Positions 1-5,756 of a stretch of 7,729 nt of DNA are shown here, one piece after another (the stretch's first letter is position 1; every line of letters begins with the position of its first letter). The position numbers were made by a program, and so were the translations under genes. This DNA comes from Actinomycetales bacterium (GTDB lineage Bacteria; Actinomycetota; Actinomycetes; S36-B12). The stretch spans positions 1 through 7,729 of the forward strand of contig JAFIHP010000294.1 in assembly GCA_017849335.1 (NCBI GenBank), given 5' to 3'. The notes under the pieces are model-generated. The model searched no databases. It saw nothing but the letters and a program-made list of their open reading frames with translations, and had not been told where the DNA came from.

Positions 1-2
1 CA

Positions 3-437
3 CTCGTCCGAGACCGCGCGGGCAGCGCCCTGCTCATGCTGCTGTTCGCCGGCATCCTGGTCATGGAGTTCGGCTCCATGCTGCTGCTGGCGACCGAGGG
101 CCCGGCGCCGGGCGCGAACATCACCACGGCGTCGGACGCGCTCTGGTACGTCGTGGAGACGATCTCGACGGTCGGGTACGGCGACCAGTACCCGGTCACG
201 AACGCCGGCCGCATCGTCGGCACGGTCATCATCGTCGTCGGGGTCGGCATCTTCGGCACGCTGACCGGCTACCTGGCCAACCTGTTCCTGACCCCCGCCA
301 AGTCGTCGAAGCCCGAGGACGCGCCGGTCGACGTGCTCGGCGACCGGCTCACCGCACTCAAGGAGCTCAACGCCAAGCAGCAGGCCGCGATCGCCGAGCT
401 CGAGGCTCTGATCGCCGAGGGCCAACCCGGCACCTGA
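3..437 (+). CDS. Potassium channel pore region, 5' truncated by the window edge
   Basis: The frame is open to the left edge, so the start and probably the S1-S4 voltage-sensor helices are missing; 144 residues remain. A hydrophobic helix (S5-like, about nt 30-95) is followed by a pore helix, the potassium selectivity filter TVGYGD (nt 168-185) and a second hydrophobic helix rich in V, I and G (S6-like, about nt 204-288). The hydrophilic tail ends in a heptad-like Ala/Leu/Glu segment (about nt 340-420), a likely tetramerising coiled coil. The family forms a tetrameric K+ channel in the cytoplasmic membrane. Whether it is voltage-gated cannot be seen, because the sensor would lie outside the window. 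The gene converges on hxlR with only 3 bases between the stop codons, and no terminator is visible there. The filter makes the family call secure; the gating class is inference. Confidence 0.93.
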   Translation, partial: LVRDRAGSALLMLLFAGILVMEFGSMLLLATEGPAPGANITTASDALWYVVETISTVGYGDQYPVTNAGRIVGTVIIVVGVGIFGTLTGYLANLFLTPAKSSKPEDAPVDVLGDRLTALKELNAKQQAAIAELEALIAEGQPGT

Positions 438-440
438 CGA

Positions 441-842
441 CTAGCGCGGCGCCGCCGTGGCCTCGTCGTACCGGCGACGGGCCTCCTCGATCGCCGGCAT
501 GTGCGACATCGCCCAGTCCGCCAGCGCGTTCAGCGGCTCGATCAGCGTCCGCCCCGCCTCCGTCAGGGCGTACTCCACCCGCGGGGGCACCTGCGCGTGG
601 ACCGTCCGCGTGACCAGCCCGTCGCGCTCGAGCGCGCGCAGCGTCTGGGTGAGCATCTTCTGGCTGACCCCGTGGATGCGACGGTCGAGCTCGCTGAAGC
701 GCTTCGGACCGTCTGACAGGCTGACGACCACCAGGACCGTCCACCGGTCGCCGATGCGGTCGAGCACCTGCCGGCTCGGGCAGGCCGAGGCGAAGGGGCC
801 GGGATCGAGCGGCCGGTCACCGACGGCCGGGGCGACGGTCAC
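441..842 (-). CDS. HxlR/DUF24-family winged-helix regulator, probable redox sensor (QorR-like)
   Basis: A 133-residue regulator of typical HxlR length. The GTG start at 842 is chosen because GGAGGT (850-855) precedes it by 7 bases; the frame runs open much further upstream, but that part is antisense to qorB. Near the N-terminus is the family signature: Cys21-Pro22, then IGDRWT at about 30-35, then the winged helix-turn-helix at about 37-90 (RFSELDRRI, the VSQKMLTQTLRALERDGLV recognition region, and a wing ending VEYALTEAG). HxlR proteins bind DNA as dimers. In YodB, HypR and Corynebacterium QorR the cysteine in this position senses quinones, diamide or disulfide stress. Here the divergent neighbour encodes a quinone oxidoreductase of the class QorR controls, so repression of qorB and of itself through the shared 123-bp gap is the natural inference. 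No second conserved Cys is present, so sensing would rely on one thiol (intersubunit disulfide or S-thiolation). Confidence 0.92.
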   Translation of the reverse strand: MTVAPAVGDRPLDPGPFASACPSRQVLDRIGDRWTVLVVVSLSDGPKRFSELDRRIHGVSQKMLTQTLRALERDGLVTRTVHAQVPPRVEYALTEAGRTLIEPLNALADWAMSHMPAIEEARRRYDEATAAPR

Positions 843-866
843 CTTACTTACCTCCAGGTGGGTACA

Positions 867-880
867 GCACTTCAAAGTGC
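867..880. promoter_or_regulatory. Candidate HxlR operator between hxlR and qorB
   Basis: GCACTT-CA-AAGTGC is a perfect 6-bp inverted repeat with a 2-bp centre. It is flanked by a less exact outer dyad, GTA (862-864) on the left and TAC (882-884) on the right, offset by one base. It sits 24 bp from the hxlR start and 85 bp from the qorB start, in the only region shared by both promoters. A TAnnnT-type -10 candidate for qorB, TACTCT (882-887), directly abuts it, so a protein bound here would cover the -35/-10 spacer. Further copies of AAGTGC (925-930) and a CTTACTTACC stretch (843-852) could be weaker half-sites. The inverted repeat is seen directly; its role as operator is inferred from HxlR biology. 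Confidence 0.5.
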
Positions 881-965
881 CTACTCTCTGCAGGGAAGTA
901 TCAGGTTGCGCGCGCAGTTCTGGCAAGTGCAGCCGCAGGGGCTGCCAGAGGAACAGGAGTCCCGC

Positions 966-1829
966 ATGTCCATCGTCGTCACCGGCGCCACCGGCCACCT
1001 CGGCCACCTGATCGTCGAGTCGCTTCTCGCCCGCGGCGTACCGGCCGACCAGATCGTCGCCGGCGGTCGCTCCCTGGACAAGGCCGCCGACCTGGCCGCC
1101 GACGGCGTCCGGGTCGTGACCATCGACTACACCGACCCGGCGACGCTGGACGCCGCGTTCGCCGGCGCCGACGTGCTCGTCCTCGTGTCCGGGAGCGAGA
1201 TCGGCCAGCGCGCGACCCAGCACCAGAACGCGATCGACGCCGCCGTCCGCGCCGGGGTCGGCCGGATCGTCTACACGTCCATCCCGAAGGCCGACTCGAC
1301 GCCCATGCTGCTGGCCGCCGAGCACAAGGCGACCGAGGCGGCGATCGTGGCCTCCGGCCTCCCCTACACGTTCGCGCGCAACAGCTGGTACATCGAGAAC
1401 TACACCCCGCAGATCCCTGGGTACCTCCAGCACGGCGTCGTGGGCGCCGCCGGGGACGGCCGGGTGTCTGTCGCCGCCCGCCGCGACTACGCCGAGGCGG
1501 CCGCGGTCGTCGCCTCCACCGACGGCCACGTCGGTGCGGTGTACGAGCTGGGCGGGGAGTCGATCACCCTGGCGGAGCTCGCGGCCCTGGTGTCCACGGC
1601 CAGCGGTCAGGACGTGACGTACACCGACGTCCCCGAGGACGTCCTCGCCGGCATCCTGGTGGACGCCGCCGGCCTGCCGGCGCCCGTCGCGGCCGTCTTC
1701 GCCGATGTCGACGCGCGGATCAAGGCCGGAGACCTCCACGTGACCTCGGGTGACCTCGAGCGGCTGATCGGGCACGCCCCGACGTCGCCGGCCGAGGCGG
1801 TCGACGCAGCGGTGGCGGCACTCGCCTGA
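966..1829 (+). CDS. qorB: NAD(P)H:quinone oxidoreductase, atypical SDR (QorB/YtfG type)
   Basis: The ATG at 966 follows AGGAG (955-959) by 6 bases; 287 residues, almost exactly the length of E. coli QorB/YtfG (286). The N-terminus is a Rossmann strand with the dinucleotide motif GATGHLG (residues 7-13, GxxGxxG), and R35 after the second strand fits NADPH-phosphate recognition. Family-typical segments follow: YTSIPKAD (about 103-110), AEHKATE (118-124) and RNSWYIEN (138-145), the last close to the RNGWY block of QorB/NmrA-like proteins. These soluble enzymes reduce quinones to hydroquinones using NADPH; the classical SDR YxxxK pair is not required in this atypical group. Divergence from an HxlR regulator supports a detoxification role for quinones or electrophiles. 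A large hairpin follows the stop codon. Family assignment is strong; substrate is inferred from homologues. Confidence 0.92.
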   Translation: MSIVVTGATGHLGHLIVESLLARGVPADQIVAGGRSLDKAADLAADGVRVVTIDYTDPATLDAAFAGADVLVLVSGSEIGQRATQHQNAIDAAVRAGVGRIVYTSIPKADSTPMLLAAEHKATEAAIVASGLPYTFARNSWYIENYTPQIPGYLQHGVVGAAGDGRVSVAARRDYAEAAAVVASTDGHVGAVYELGGESITLAELAALVSTASGQDVTYTDVPEDVLAGILVDAAGLPAPVAAVFADVDARIKAGDLHVTSGDLERLIGHAPTSPAEAVDAAVAALA

Positions 1830-1831
1830 GC

Positions 1832-1862
1832 CTGACGGGGGGCGTGCGGCGACCGGTACGGT
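1832..1862 (+). promoter_or_regulatory. Candidate tRNA-Lys promoter
   Basis: TACGGT (1857-1862) fits the TAnnnT pattern common for -10 boxes in high-GC Gram-positives and lies 9 bases before the mature tRNA 5' end, giving a leader of only a few bases. CTGACG (1832-1837) matches 4 of 6 bases of a -35 box but at a long 19-base spacing. The -10 candidate lies in the loop of the hairpin at 1839-1876, so transcripts starting here would lack the hairpin's 5' arm. The match is weak. Confidence 0.3.
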
Positions 1863-1876
1863 TCACCGCACGCCCC
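1839..1876 (+). terminator. Perfect 11-bp stem hairpin after qorB, running into tRNA-Lys
   Basis: GGGGCGTGCGG (1839-1849) pairs perfectly with CCGCACGCCCC (1866-1876) across a 16-base loop, starting 9 bases after the qorB stop. There is no strong U-tract (GTTAG follows), so it would act as a non-canonical terminator or an mRNA 3' stabiliser. The last five bases of the 3' arm are the first five bases of the mature tRNA (1872-1876), so folding of a qorB read-through transcript would compete with the tRNA acceptor stem. The stem is seen directly; termination is inference. Confidence 0.45.
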
Positions 1877-1947
1877 GTTAGCTCAGTTGGTAGAGCAGCT
1901 GACTTTTAATCATCGGGTCGTAGGTTCGAGACCTACACGGGGCACCA
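1872..1947 (+). tRNA. tRNA-Lys (anticodon TTT), CCA encoded
   Basis: A complete cloverleaf can be drawn. The acceptor stem is GCCCCGT (1872-1878) with ACGGGGC (1937-1943). The D stem is GCTC/GAGC (1881-1884, 1893-1896) with the AGTTGGTA loop. The anticodon loop is CTTTTAA (1903-1909) with TTT at 1905-1907. The T stem is GTAGG/CCTAC (1920-1924, 1932-1936) with TTCGAGA as its loop. The discriminator is A1944 and CCA is encoded at 1945-1947. The body closely matches bacterial tRNA-Lys, including the GTTAGCTCAGTTGGTAGAGC block shared with the E. coli gene. One oddity: the anticodon stem GCTGA/TCATC has a C1899 x T1913 mismatch (positions 28:42), although the other four pairs are sound. The tRNA decodes AAA and, by wobble, AAG. 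No integrase or att duplicate is seen nearby. Confidence 0.97.
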
Positions 1948-1963
1948 CGGCCGGCGCCGGCCG
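1948..1963. terminator. 16-bp perfect GC palindrome between the tRNA and the SRPBCC gene
   Basis: CGGCCGGCGCCGGCCG reads identically on both strands. It begins immediately after the encoded CCA and ends 5 bases before the stop codon of the convergent SRPBCC gene. Its position between two converging transcripts suggests a bidirectional transcription stop or an RNA 3'-end hairpin, but there is no T-tract on either side, and a gapless palindrome must lose central pairs to form a loop. The function is a guess. Confidence 0.3.
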
Positions 1964-1968
1964 CGCGG

Positions 1969-2454
1969 TCAGTCGGCGAGGACGGCCTCGATCTGCGACA
2001 TTGCCGCGAGCATGCCCTCCTCCATGCCCATCCCGACCAGCTGCTCCATGGCCTCCAGCGACGGGAAGGTCGACGTCACGGTCATCGTCGACCCGGCCGG
2101 GGACTCGGCGATCGTGACACGCATGACCGTGGTGGGCATGGCTTCGTTGGGCGTCCCGTCGTCGTTCGCGAACTGGTCGCGCAGGACGAGCAGGCTCGGC
2201 GGGTCGACCTCGTCGACGTGCCACATCCCCCCGGCGCGGTCGCCGTCGGGACCGGTCATGACGTAGCTCACGCGCCCACCCGGGACCAGGTCGTGGTCGA
2301 GGACCGTGGCCGGCCACGTCGGCGGTCCCCACCAGCGCTCCAGCTGGCGCGGGTCGGCCCACAGCTGCCAGGCACGCGCGGCGGGCACGGACAGCTCCGC
2401 GGTGATGGCCATCGAGAGCGCCTCGGTGTCCTTGTGCACGCTCGTCACGATCAC
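1969..2454 (-). CDS. SRPBCC (AHSA1/START-like) domain protein
   Basis: A 161-residue protein. The GTG at 2454 is chosen because AGGAGG (2462-2467) lies 7 bases upstream and the start overlaps the ArsR stop as GTGA, the signature of translational coupling; a longer in-frame extension would run into the ArsR reading frame. The sequence shows the AHSA1-type helix-grip pattern: early strand and helix (ITAELSVPAARAWQLWADP, about 17-35), the conserved ERWWGPP (39-45), VPGGRVSYVMTGPDG (57-71), then central strands (GGMWHVDEVDPP; TTVMRVTIAE; STMTVTSTF) and a long C-terminal helix over the pocket (MEQLVGMGMEEGMLAAMSQIEAVL, 136-159, interrupted by small residues). The fold forms a hydrophobic ligand cavity and the protein should be cytoplasmic. 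SRPBCC genes are often paired with ArsR-type repressors; the ligand is unknown. Without biochemical context I cannot say whether it binds, senses or transforms its ligand. Confidence 0.9.
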   Translation of the reverse strand: MIVTSVHKDTEALSMAITAELSVPAARAWQLWADPRQLERWWGPPTWPATVLDHDLVPGGRVSYVMTGPDGDRAGGMWHVDEVDPPSLLVLRDQFANDDGTPNEAMPTTVMRVTIAESPAGSTMTVTSTFPSLEAMEQLVGMGMEEGMLAAMSQIEAVLAD

Positions 2455-2804
2455 GTCGGTTCCTCCTGCGTCGTCGGTCCGGCGAGCACGCTGCCCATCC
2501 GGTCGAACCTCTCCCGCCACACCTGCTCCAGCTCGTCGAGCAGCCGCTGCGCCGTCCGCACGGTCTCCGGCCGGCCGGACACCCGCTGCTCGCGCCCGCG
2601 GCGGTTCTTGGTCACCAGGCCGGCCTCCACGAGGACGGCGACGTGCTTCTGCACGGCGGTGACGCTCATCGGGTACCGGCGGGCCAGCTCCCCGATCGAC
2701 TGCTCGTGGACCAGGACCCGTCGGACGATGTCGCGTCGGGTGGCGTCGGCCAGCGCGTGGAAGAGCCGGTCGACCTCGGCGGGAGATAGCTGATCTACAA
2801 CCAT
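2451..2804 (-). CDS. ArsR-family repressor of the SRPBCC operon
   Basis: A 117-residue winged-helix protein of normal ArsR size. Residues 11-30 (VDRLFHALADATRRDIVRRV) form the typical first helices, SIGELARRYPMS (36-47) the start of the HTH, VTAVQKHVAVLVEAGLV (48-64) the recognition helix, and TKNRRGREQRV (65-75) the wing. There is no cysteine at all, so the metal-binding site of classical ArsR/SmtB is absent. This fits the subgroup that partners SRPBCC/AHSA1 genes and senses other ligands. The ATG at 2804 has no Shine-Dalgarno sequence, but a -10-like box lies 7 bases upstream, so a leaderless message is likely. The start codon sits inside an 18-bp inverted repeat that would serve as autoregulatory operator. 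The gene overlaps the downstream SRPBCC gene by 4 bases (GTGA), so the two form an operon. Confidence 0.93.
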   Translation of the reverse strand: MVVDQLSPAEVDRLFHALADATRRDIVRRVLVHEQSIGELARRYPMSVTAVQKHVAVLVEAGLVTKNRRGREQRVSGRPETVRTAQRLLDELEQVWRERFDRMGSVLAGPTTQEEPT

Positions 2805-2813
2805 TTGGTTGTA
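2796..2813. promoter_or_regulatory. Probable ArsR operator spanning its own start codon
   Basis: TACAACCA-TT-TGGTTGTA is a perfect 8-bp inverted repeat with a 2-bp centre, one of the few AT-rich spots in the window. The ArsR ATG (2802-2804 on the minus strand) lies in its middle, and its right edge overlaps the last two bases of the -10 candidate. A dimer bound here would block open-complex formation. ArsR repressors commonly bind 12-2-12-like or shorter dyads over their own promoter. The dyad is seen; the binding partner is inferred from position. Confidence 0.65.
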
Positions 2814-2841
2814 TTTAACGTCATGGGGGACGCACCCGCAA
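2804..2841 (-). promoter_or_regulatory. Candidate leaderless promoter of the arsR-SRPBCC operon
   Basis: On the minus strand TAAATA (2817-2812) resembles a -10 box and ends 7 bases before the ATG at 2804, the spacing expected if transcription starts at the A of the start codon. TTGCGG (2841-2836) is a weak -35 candidate at an 18-base spacing. The absence of any purine-rich ribosome site between box and ATG supports a leaderless transcript, a common mode in actinomycetes. Confidence 0.5.
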
Positions 2842-2858
2842 GAGGAATCGAGGACCTG

Positions 2859-3116
2859 CTAGAGAGCGACGGCGATGCCGTGCGGCCAGGACGTGGACGA
2901 CGTCGGCACGGGGGTGCCGTCACGGCGGGCCTGGAACTCGTAGGCGACGTCGATCCACCCGGTCACCCGGTGAGCCGGATCGACCCCCGGGTTGCGGTCC
3001 TCCCACCGGCGGATCCACACGAGCAGCTCCGCGCGCTCCTCGTCGTCGAGCACCTGGTCGAACATGTGGTCGACCAGGCGCGCCAGTTCGCGGTCCCGAG
3101 GGGATGGACGTGCCAC
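2859..3116 (-). CDS. Small hypothetical protein, 85 residues
   Basis: GTG at 3116 preceded by AAGGA (3125-3129) with an 8-base gap, ending at TAG. I do not recognise the family. The product is acidic to neutral and soluble, with no signal peptide or membrane helix. Residues 5-40 look helical and charged (RELARLVDHMFDQVLDDEE, then RAELLVWIRRWEDRNPG), followed by VTGWIDVAYEFQARRDG and a Ser/Thr/Pro-rich tail. Third codon positions are strongly G/C, as in its neighbours, and the charged pattern looks like real protein. The longer open frame upstream is antisense to the GGDEF gene and is not believed. It points away from the GGDEF gene across a 132-bp shared upstream region, and its stop lies 54 bp before the ArsR ATG. 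Read-through into arsR is possible. Function unknown. Confidence 0.72.
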   Translation of the reverse strand: MARPSPRDRELARLVDHMFDQVLDDEERAELLVWIRRWEDRNPGVDPAHRVTGWIDVAYEFQARRDGTPVPTSSTSWPHGIAVAL

Positions 3117-3248
3117 GGCCGCGATCCTTGCACGAGCACCAGTCGGTGTCCACGGGCGGCCCCGACACGCGACACCACCCGGCAGGCGCGCGGTGTGGGA
3201 GTCTCGGCCTCTACCGTTGGCGGCGGAACCGGGGGTGAGGAGACGCAG

Positions 3249-5756
3249 GTGACCACCTCGCATGCGGCGAGCGAGTCCGCCGACGCGCCGGACAGCGCCT
3301 GGTTCCGCGAGCTGGCGGAGGCGGCCGGCGACTTCTTCTTCCGGCTGCGACTCTCGCCGACGCGCGCGTTCGAGTTCGTCGGCGGCCAGGTCGAGGAGCT
3401 CTTCGGCGTCACGGCGGCCGAGGTCCTCGCCGATGTGGATGCCGTCGAGCGCGCGATCGACCCCGATGACCTGCCCATGGTGAACCGGGTCTTCTCCCGC
3501 ACCGGGGAGGGTGACGTCGACACCGAGCTGCGCTGGCGGCGCAGTGACGGATCCCACGTGGTCGCGCGGGTGTGGGCCCGCCGACGCGTCCGCGCCGACG
3601 GCTCGATGGTCCTCGAGGGCATCGGGCGCGACGTCACCGCGCTCCGCACCGCGCAGGCGGCCGTGGAGTCCGAGCGCCGGCTCTACAAGACCCTCACGGA
3701 GACGATGGCCGAGGTCGTGTGCATCATCGACGTCGAGACTTTGGCGGTCGTGTACGTGAGCCCGTCCGTCGAGACGTTGACGGGGTTCACGGTCGAGGAG
3801 GTCACCGCGGCTCCGCTGGACAGCCAGTTCGTCCCGAGCGCCGACTGCGACTACGCCACCCGCATCGCGTACGGCGCCGACCGCGTCACGGACGGCACGC
3901 GCCCGGCCGACGAGTTCACGATCCTCCAGGTGCCGTACCGGCACCGGGACGGACGGGTGATCTGGCTGGAGGTCGCGAGCCGCTACCACCGCGACGAGGC
4001 GAGCGGACGCGTCCAGCTGTGGTCCGTCGCGCGCGACGTGACGGCGCGTGAGCTGGCCCGCCAAGAGCTCGCCGAGTCCGAGCGGCGGTACCGGCTGCTC
4101 GCCGAGAACGCGAGCGACGTCGTCCTCCTCCGCGACCGGGACGGGATCATCACCTGGGTCTCGCCCTCCACGCCGACCGCCCTCGGCTGGACCGAGAGCG
4201 ACATGCTCGGGCACGACACGATCGAGTTCGTCCACCGCGAGGACGTCCCGTCGATCCGTGCCCTGCGGGCCGACGTCAACACCGGTCGCGCCCGGTCGGG
4301 GGTCATCCGCGCGCGCCACCGCGACGGCTCGTTCCGCTACATGTCCGTCGTGTCGAGAGCGGTGCGTGGCCACGACGGCGCCCTGACCGGGGCGGTCGTC
4401 AGCCTGCGCGACATCGACGACGTCGTCCGCGAGCGCGAACGCGCCGAGCACGACCATGCCGTCCTGCGCGCCCAGGCCGACGCCCGGCTCACTCCGCAGG
4501 CCCTGTTCCGCGCCGTCCGCGGCGACGACGGGCGGATCACGGACTTCGCGCTCGTCAACGCGAATCAGGCCGCGATGACCAGCCTGAACATCGATCCCGA
4601 GGCAGGTCCGGCCGGCAGGACCCTCCTCTCGGAGGCACCGATGCTCTCCGGGTCACCGCTGTTCGAGGAGCTGCGCCAGGTCGTCGACCATGGTCGCCCC
4701 CTCCTGGTCAACGACGTCGCGGTCGAGAGCCGCTGGACCGAGGGCCCCCGACGGCTCGACGTCAGCGCCGCCAAGGTGGACGACGGCTTCACGATCGACT
4801 GGATCGACGTGACCCACCGCTACGAGGCGGCGCAGCGGCTCGCGGACTCCGAGCGCCGGTACCGGCTCCTGGCCGAGAGCACGATGGACGTCATCGTCCA
4901 CTACCGCGACGCGACGGTGGCGTGGGTGTCGCCGGCGCTGACTGAGGCACTCGGGTGGGTCCCCGCGGAGTGGCTGGGCCGGTCGATCGCGGAGTTCTTG
5001 CACCCCGACGACCGGGAGGCTCACGATCGGAACGCGCGGACGCTGCTGTCCGGCAAGCCCGTCGTGGCCCGGTACCGGCTGCGATCCCGCGACAGCGCCT
5101 ACCACTGGGTGGAGACGCGAGCCAAGCCGTTCCGCGACGAGACGGGGGCCCCGGACGGGGTCGTCGCGTCGTTCCGCACGATCGACCTCGAGGTCCGCGC
5201 GGAGGAGGAGCTCGAGCGCCGCGCCCGGTACGACGACCTCACCGGCCTTCTCAAGCGCAACGAGGTGCTCCAGCGGCTGTCGATCCCCGATGGACGCCGA
5301 GAGCCCGGAGCGCGGCGAGCCGTCGCGTTCGTCGACGTCGACGGCCTGAAGGAGATCAACGACACGCTCGGCCACCGTGCCGGGGATGCGGCCCTTCGCA
5401 CGCTCGCCGGGCGATTCACCGACGCCGTGCGGGACGGCGACAGCGTGGCCCGGATGGGCGGCGACGAGTTCCTCGTGCTCCTCGAGGGCGTGCACGACGA
5501 GACCGAGGCGCTCGAGGTCGCGGAGAAGATCCGGAAGGTCGCCGAGGCGCCAGTGGTCGTCGGCGGACACCTGCTGCGAACCACGGTCAGCATCGGCGTC
5601 GCGCTGGCTCGGCCGGGCGAGACGGCCGACGACGTCGTCGCCCGGGCCGACCGGGCCATGTACACCGCCAAGCAGACCGGACGCAATCGCGTCCACAGCC
5701 TCGACCGGCCCGCGTCCGACGGCGCGGCGCCGGCGGGGTCCTACGCCTCCGAGTAG
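3249..5756 (+). CDS. Multi-PAS diguanylate cyclase (GGDEF)
   Basis: An 835-residue protein. The GTG at 3249 follows GAGGAG (3237-3242) by 6 bases; the frame is open further upstream, but that stretch is antisense to the 85-residue ORF. No membrane segment or EAL domain is seen. The N-terminal 650 residues look like five PAS units: about 20-135, 142-268, 278-396, a divergent one at 414-530, and 535-652. They are joined by short helical linkers with repeated SERR(L/Y) motifs. The GGDEF domain (about 653-818) has DDLTGL, the metal-binding DVDGLKEIND (696-705), the signature GGDEF at 737-741 and a canonical RxxD inhibitory site, R728-D729-G730-D731, five residues before it. It should therefore be active and product-inhibited, making cyclic di-GMP from two GTP in the cytoplasm. 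The PAS ligands are unknown. The 3' end overlaps the convergent gene by 16 bp. Confidence 0.95.
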   Translation: MTTSHAASESADAPDSAWFRELAEAAGDFFFRLRLSPTRAFEFVGGQVEELFGVTAAEVLADVDAVERAIDPDDLPMVNRVFSRTGEGDVDTELRWRRSDGSHVVARVWARRRVRADGSMVLEGIGRDVTALRTAQAAVESERRLYKTLTETMAEVVCIIDVETLAVVYVSPSVETLTGFTVEEVTAAPLDSQFVPSADCDYATRIAYGADRVTDGTRPADEFTILQVPYRHRDGRVIWLEVASRYHRDEASGRVQLWSVARDVTARELARQELAESERRYRLLAENASDVVLLRDRDGIITWVSPSTPTALGWTESDMLGHDTIEFVHREDVPSIRALRADVNTGRARSGVIRARHRDGSFRYMSVVSRAVRGHDGALTGAVVSLRDIDDVVRERERAEHDHAVLRAQADARLTPQALFRAVRGDDGRITDFALVNANQAAMTSLNIDPEAGPAGRTLLSEAPMLSGSPLFEELRQVVDHGRPLLVNDVAVESRWTEGPRRLDVSAAKVDDGFTIDWIDVTHRYEAAQRLADSERRYRLLAESTMDVIVHYRDATVAWVSPALTEALGWVPAEWLGRSIAEFLHPDDREAHDRNARTLLSGKPVVARYRLRSRDSAYHWVETRAKPFRDETGAPDGVVASFRTIDLEVRAEEELERRARYDDLTGLLKRNEVLQRLSIPDGRREPGARRAVAFVDVDGLKEINDTLGHRAGDAALRTLAGRFTDAVRDGDSVARMGGDEFLVLLEGVHDETEALEVAEKIRKVAEAPVVVGGHLLRTTVSIGVALARPGETADDVVARADRAMYTAKQTGRNRVHSLDRPASDGAAPAGSYASE

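Noticed and set aside
843..1775. Long open frame on the minus strand upstream of hxlR in the same frame
   Set aside because: It is antisense to qorB, has repetitive R/G/V/D composition typical of GC-rich shadow frames, and hxlR has its own ribosome site and GTG at 842.
1872..1963. tRNA-Lys as an integration site for a mobile element
   Set aside because: No integrase, no direct repeat of the tRNA 3' end and no change in composition downstream within the window.
2805..3248. N-terminal extension of the cyclase from an ATG near 2805
   Set aside because: It is antisense to the 85-residue ORF, of shadow-like composition, and a strong ribosome site precedes the GTG at 3249.
3117..3248. Short inverted repeats (GTGTC/GACAC, ACACC/GGTGT) between the 85-residue ORF and the cyclase gene
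   Set aside because: Five-base arms with long spacers are expected by chance in GC-rich DNA; no convincing promoter or operator could be built from them.
3117..4457. Minus-strand open frame extending the 85-residue ORF to over 500 residues
   Set aside because: The part beyond 3116 is antisense to the multi-PAS gene and lacks domain signals; the GTG at 3116 has a good ribosome site.
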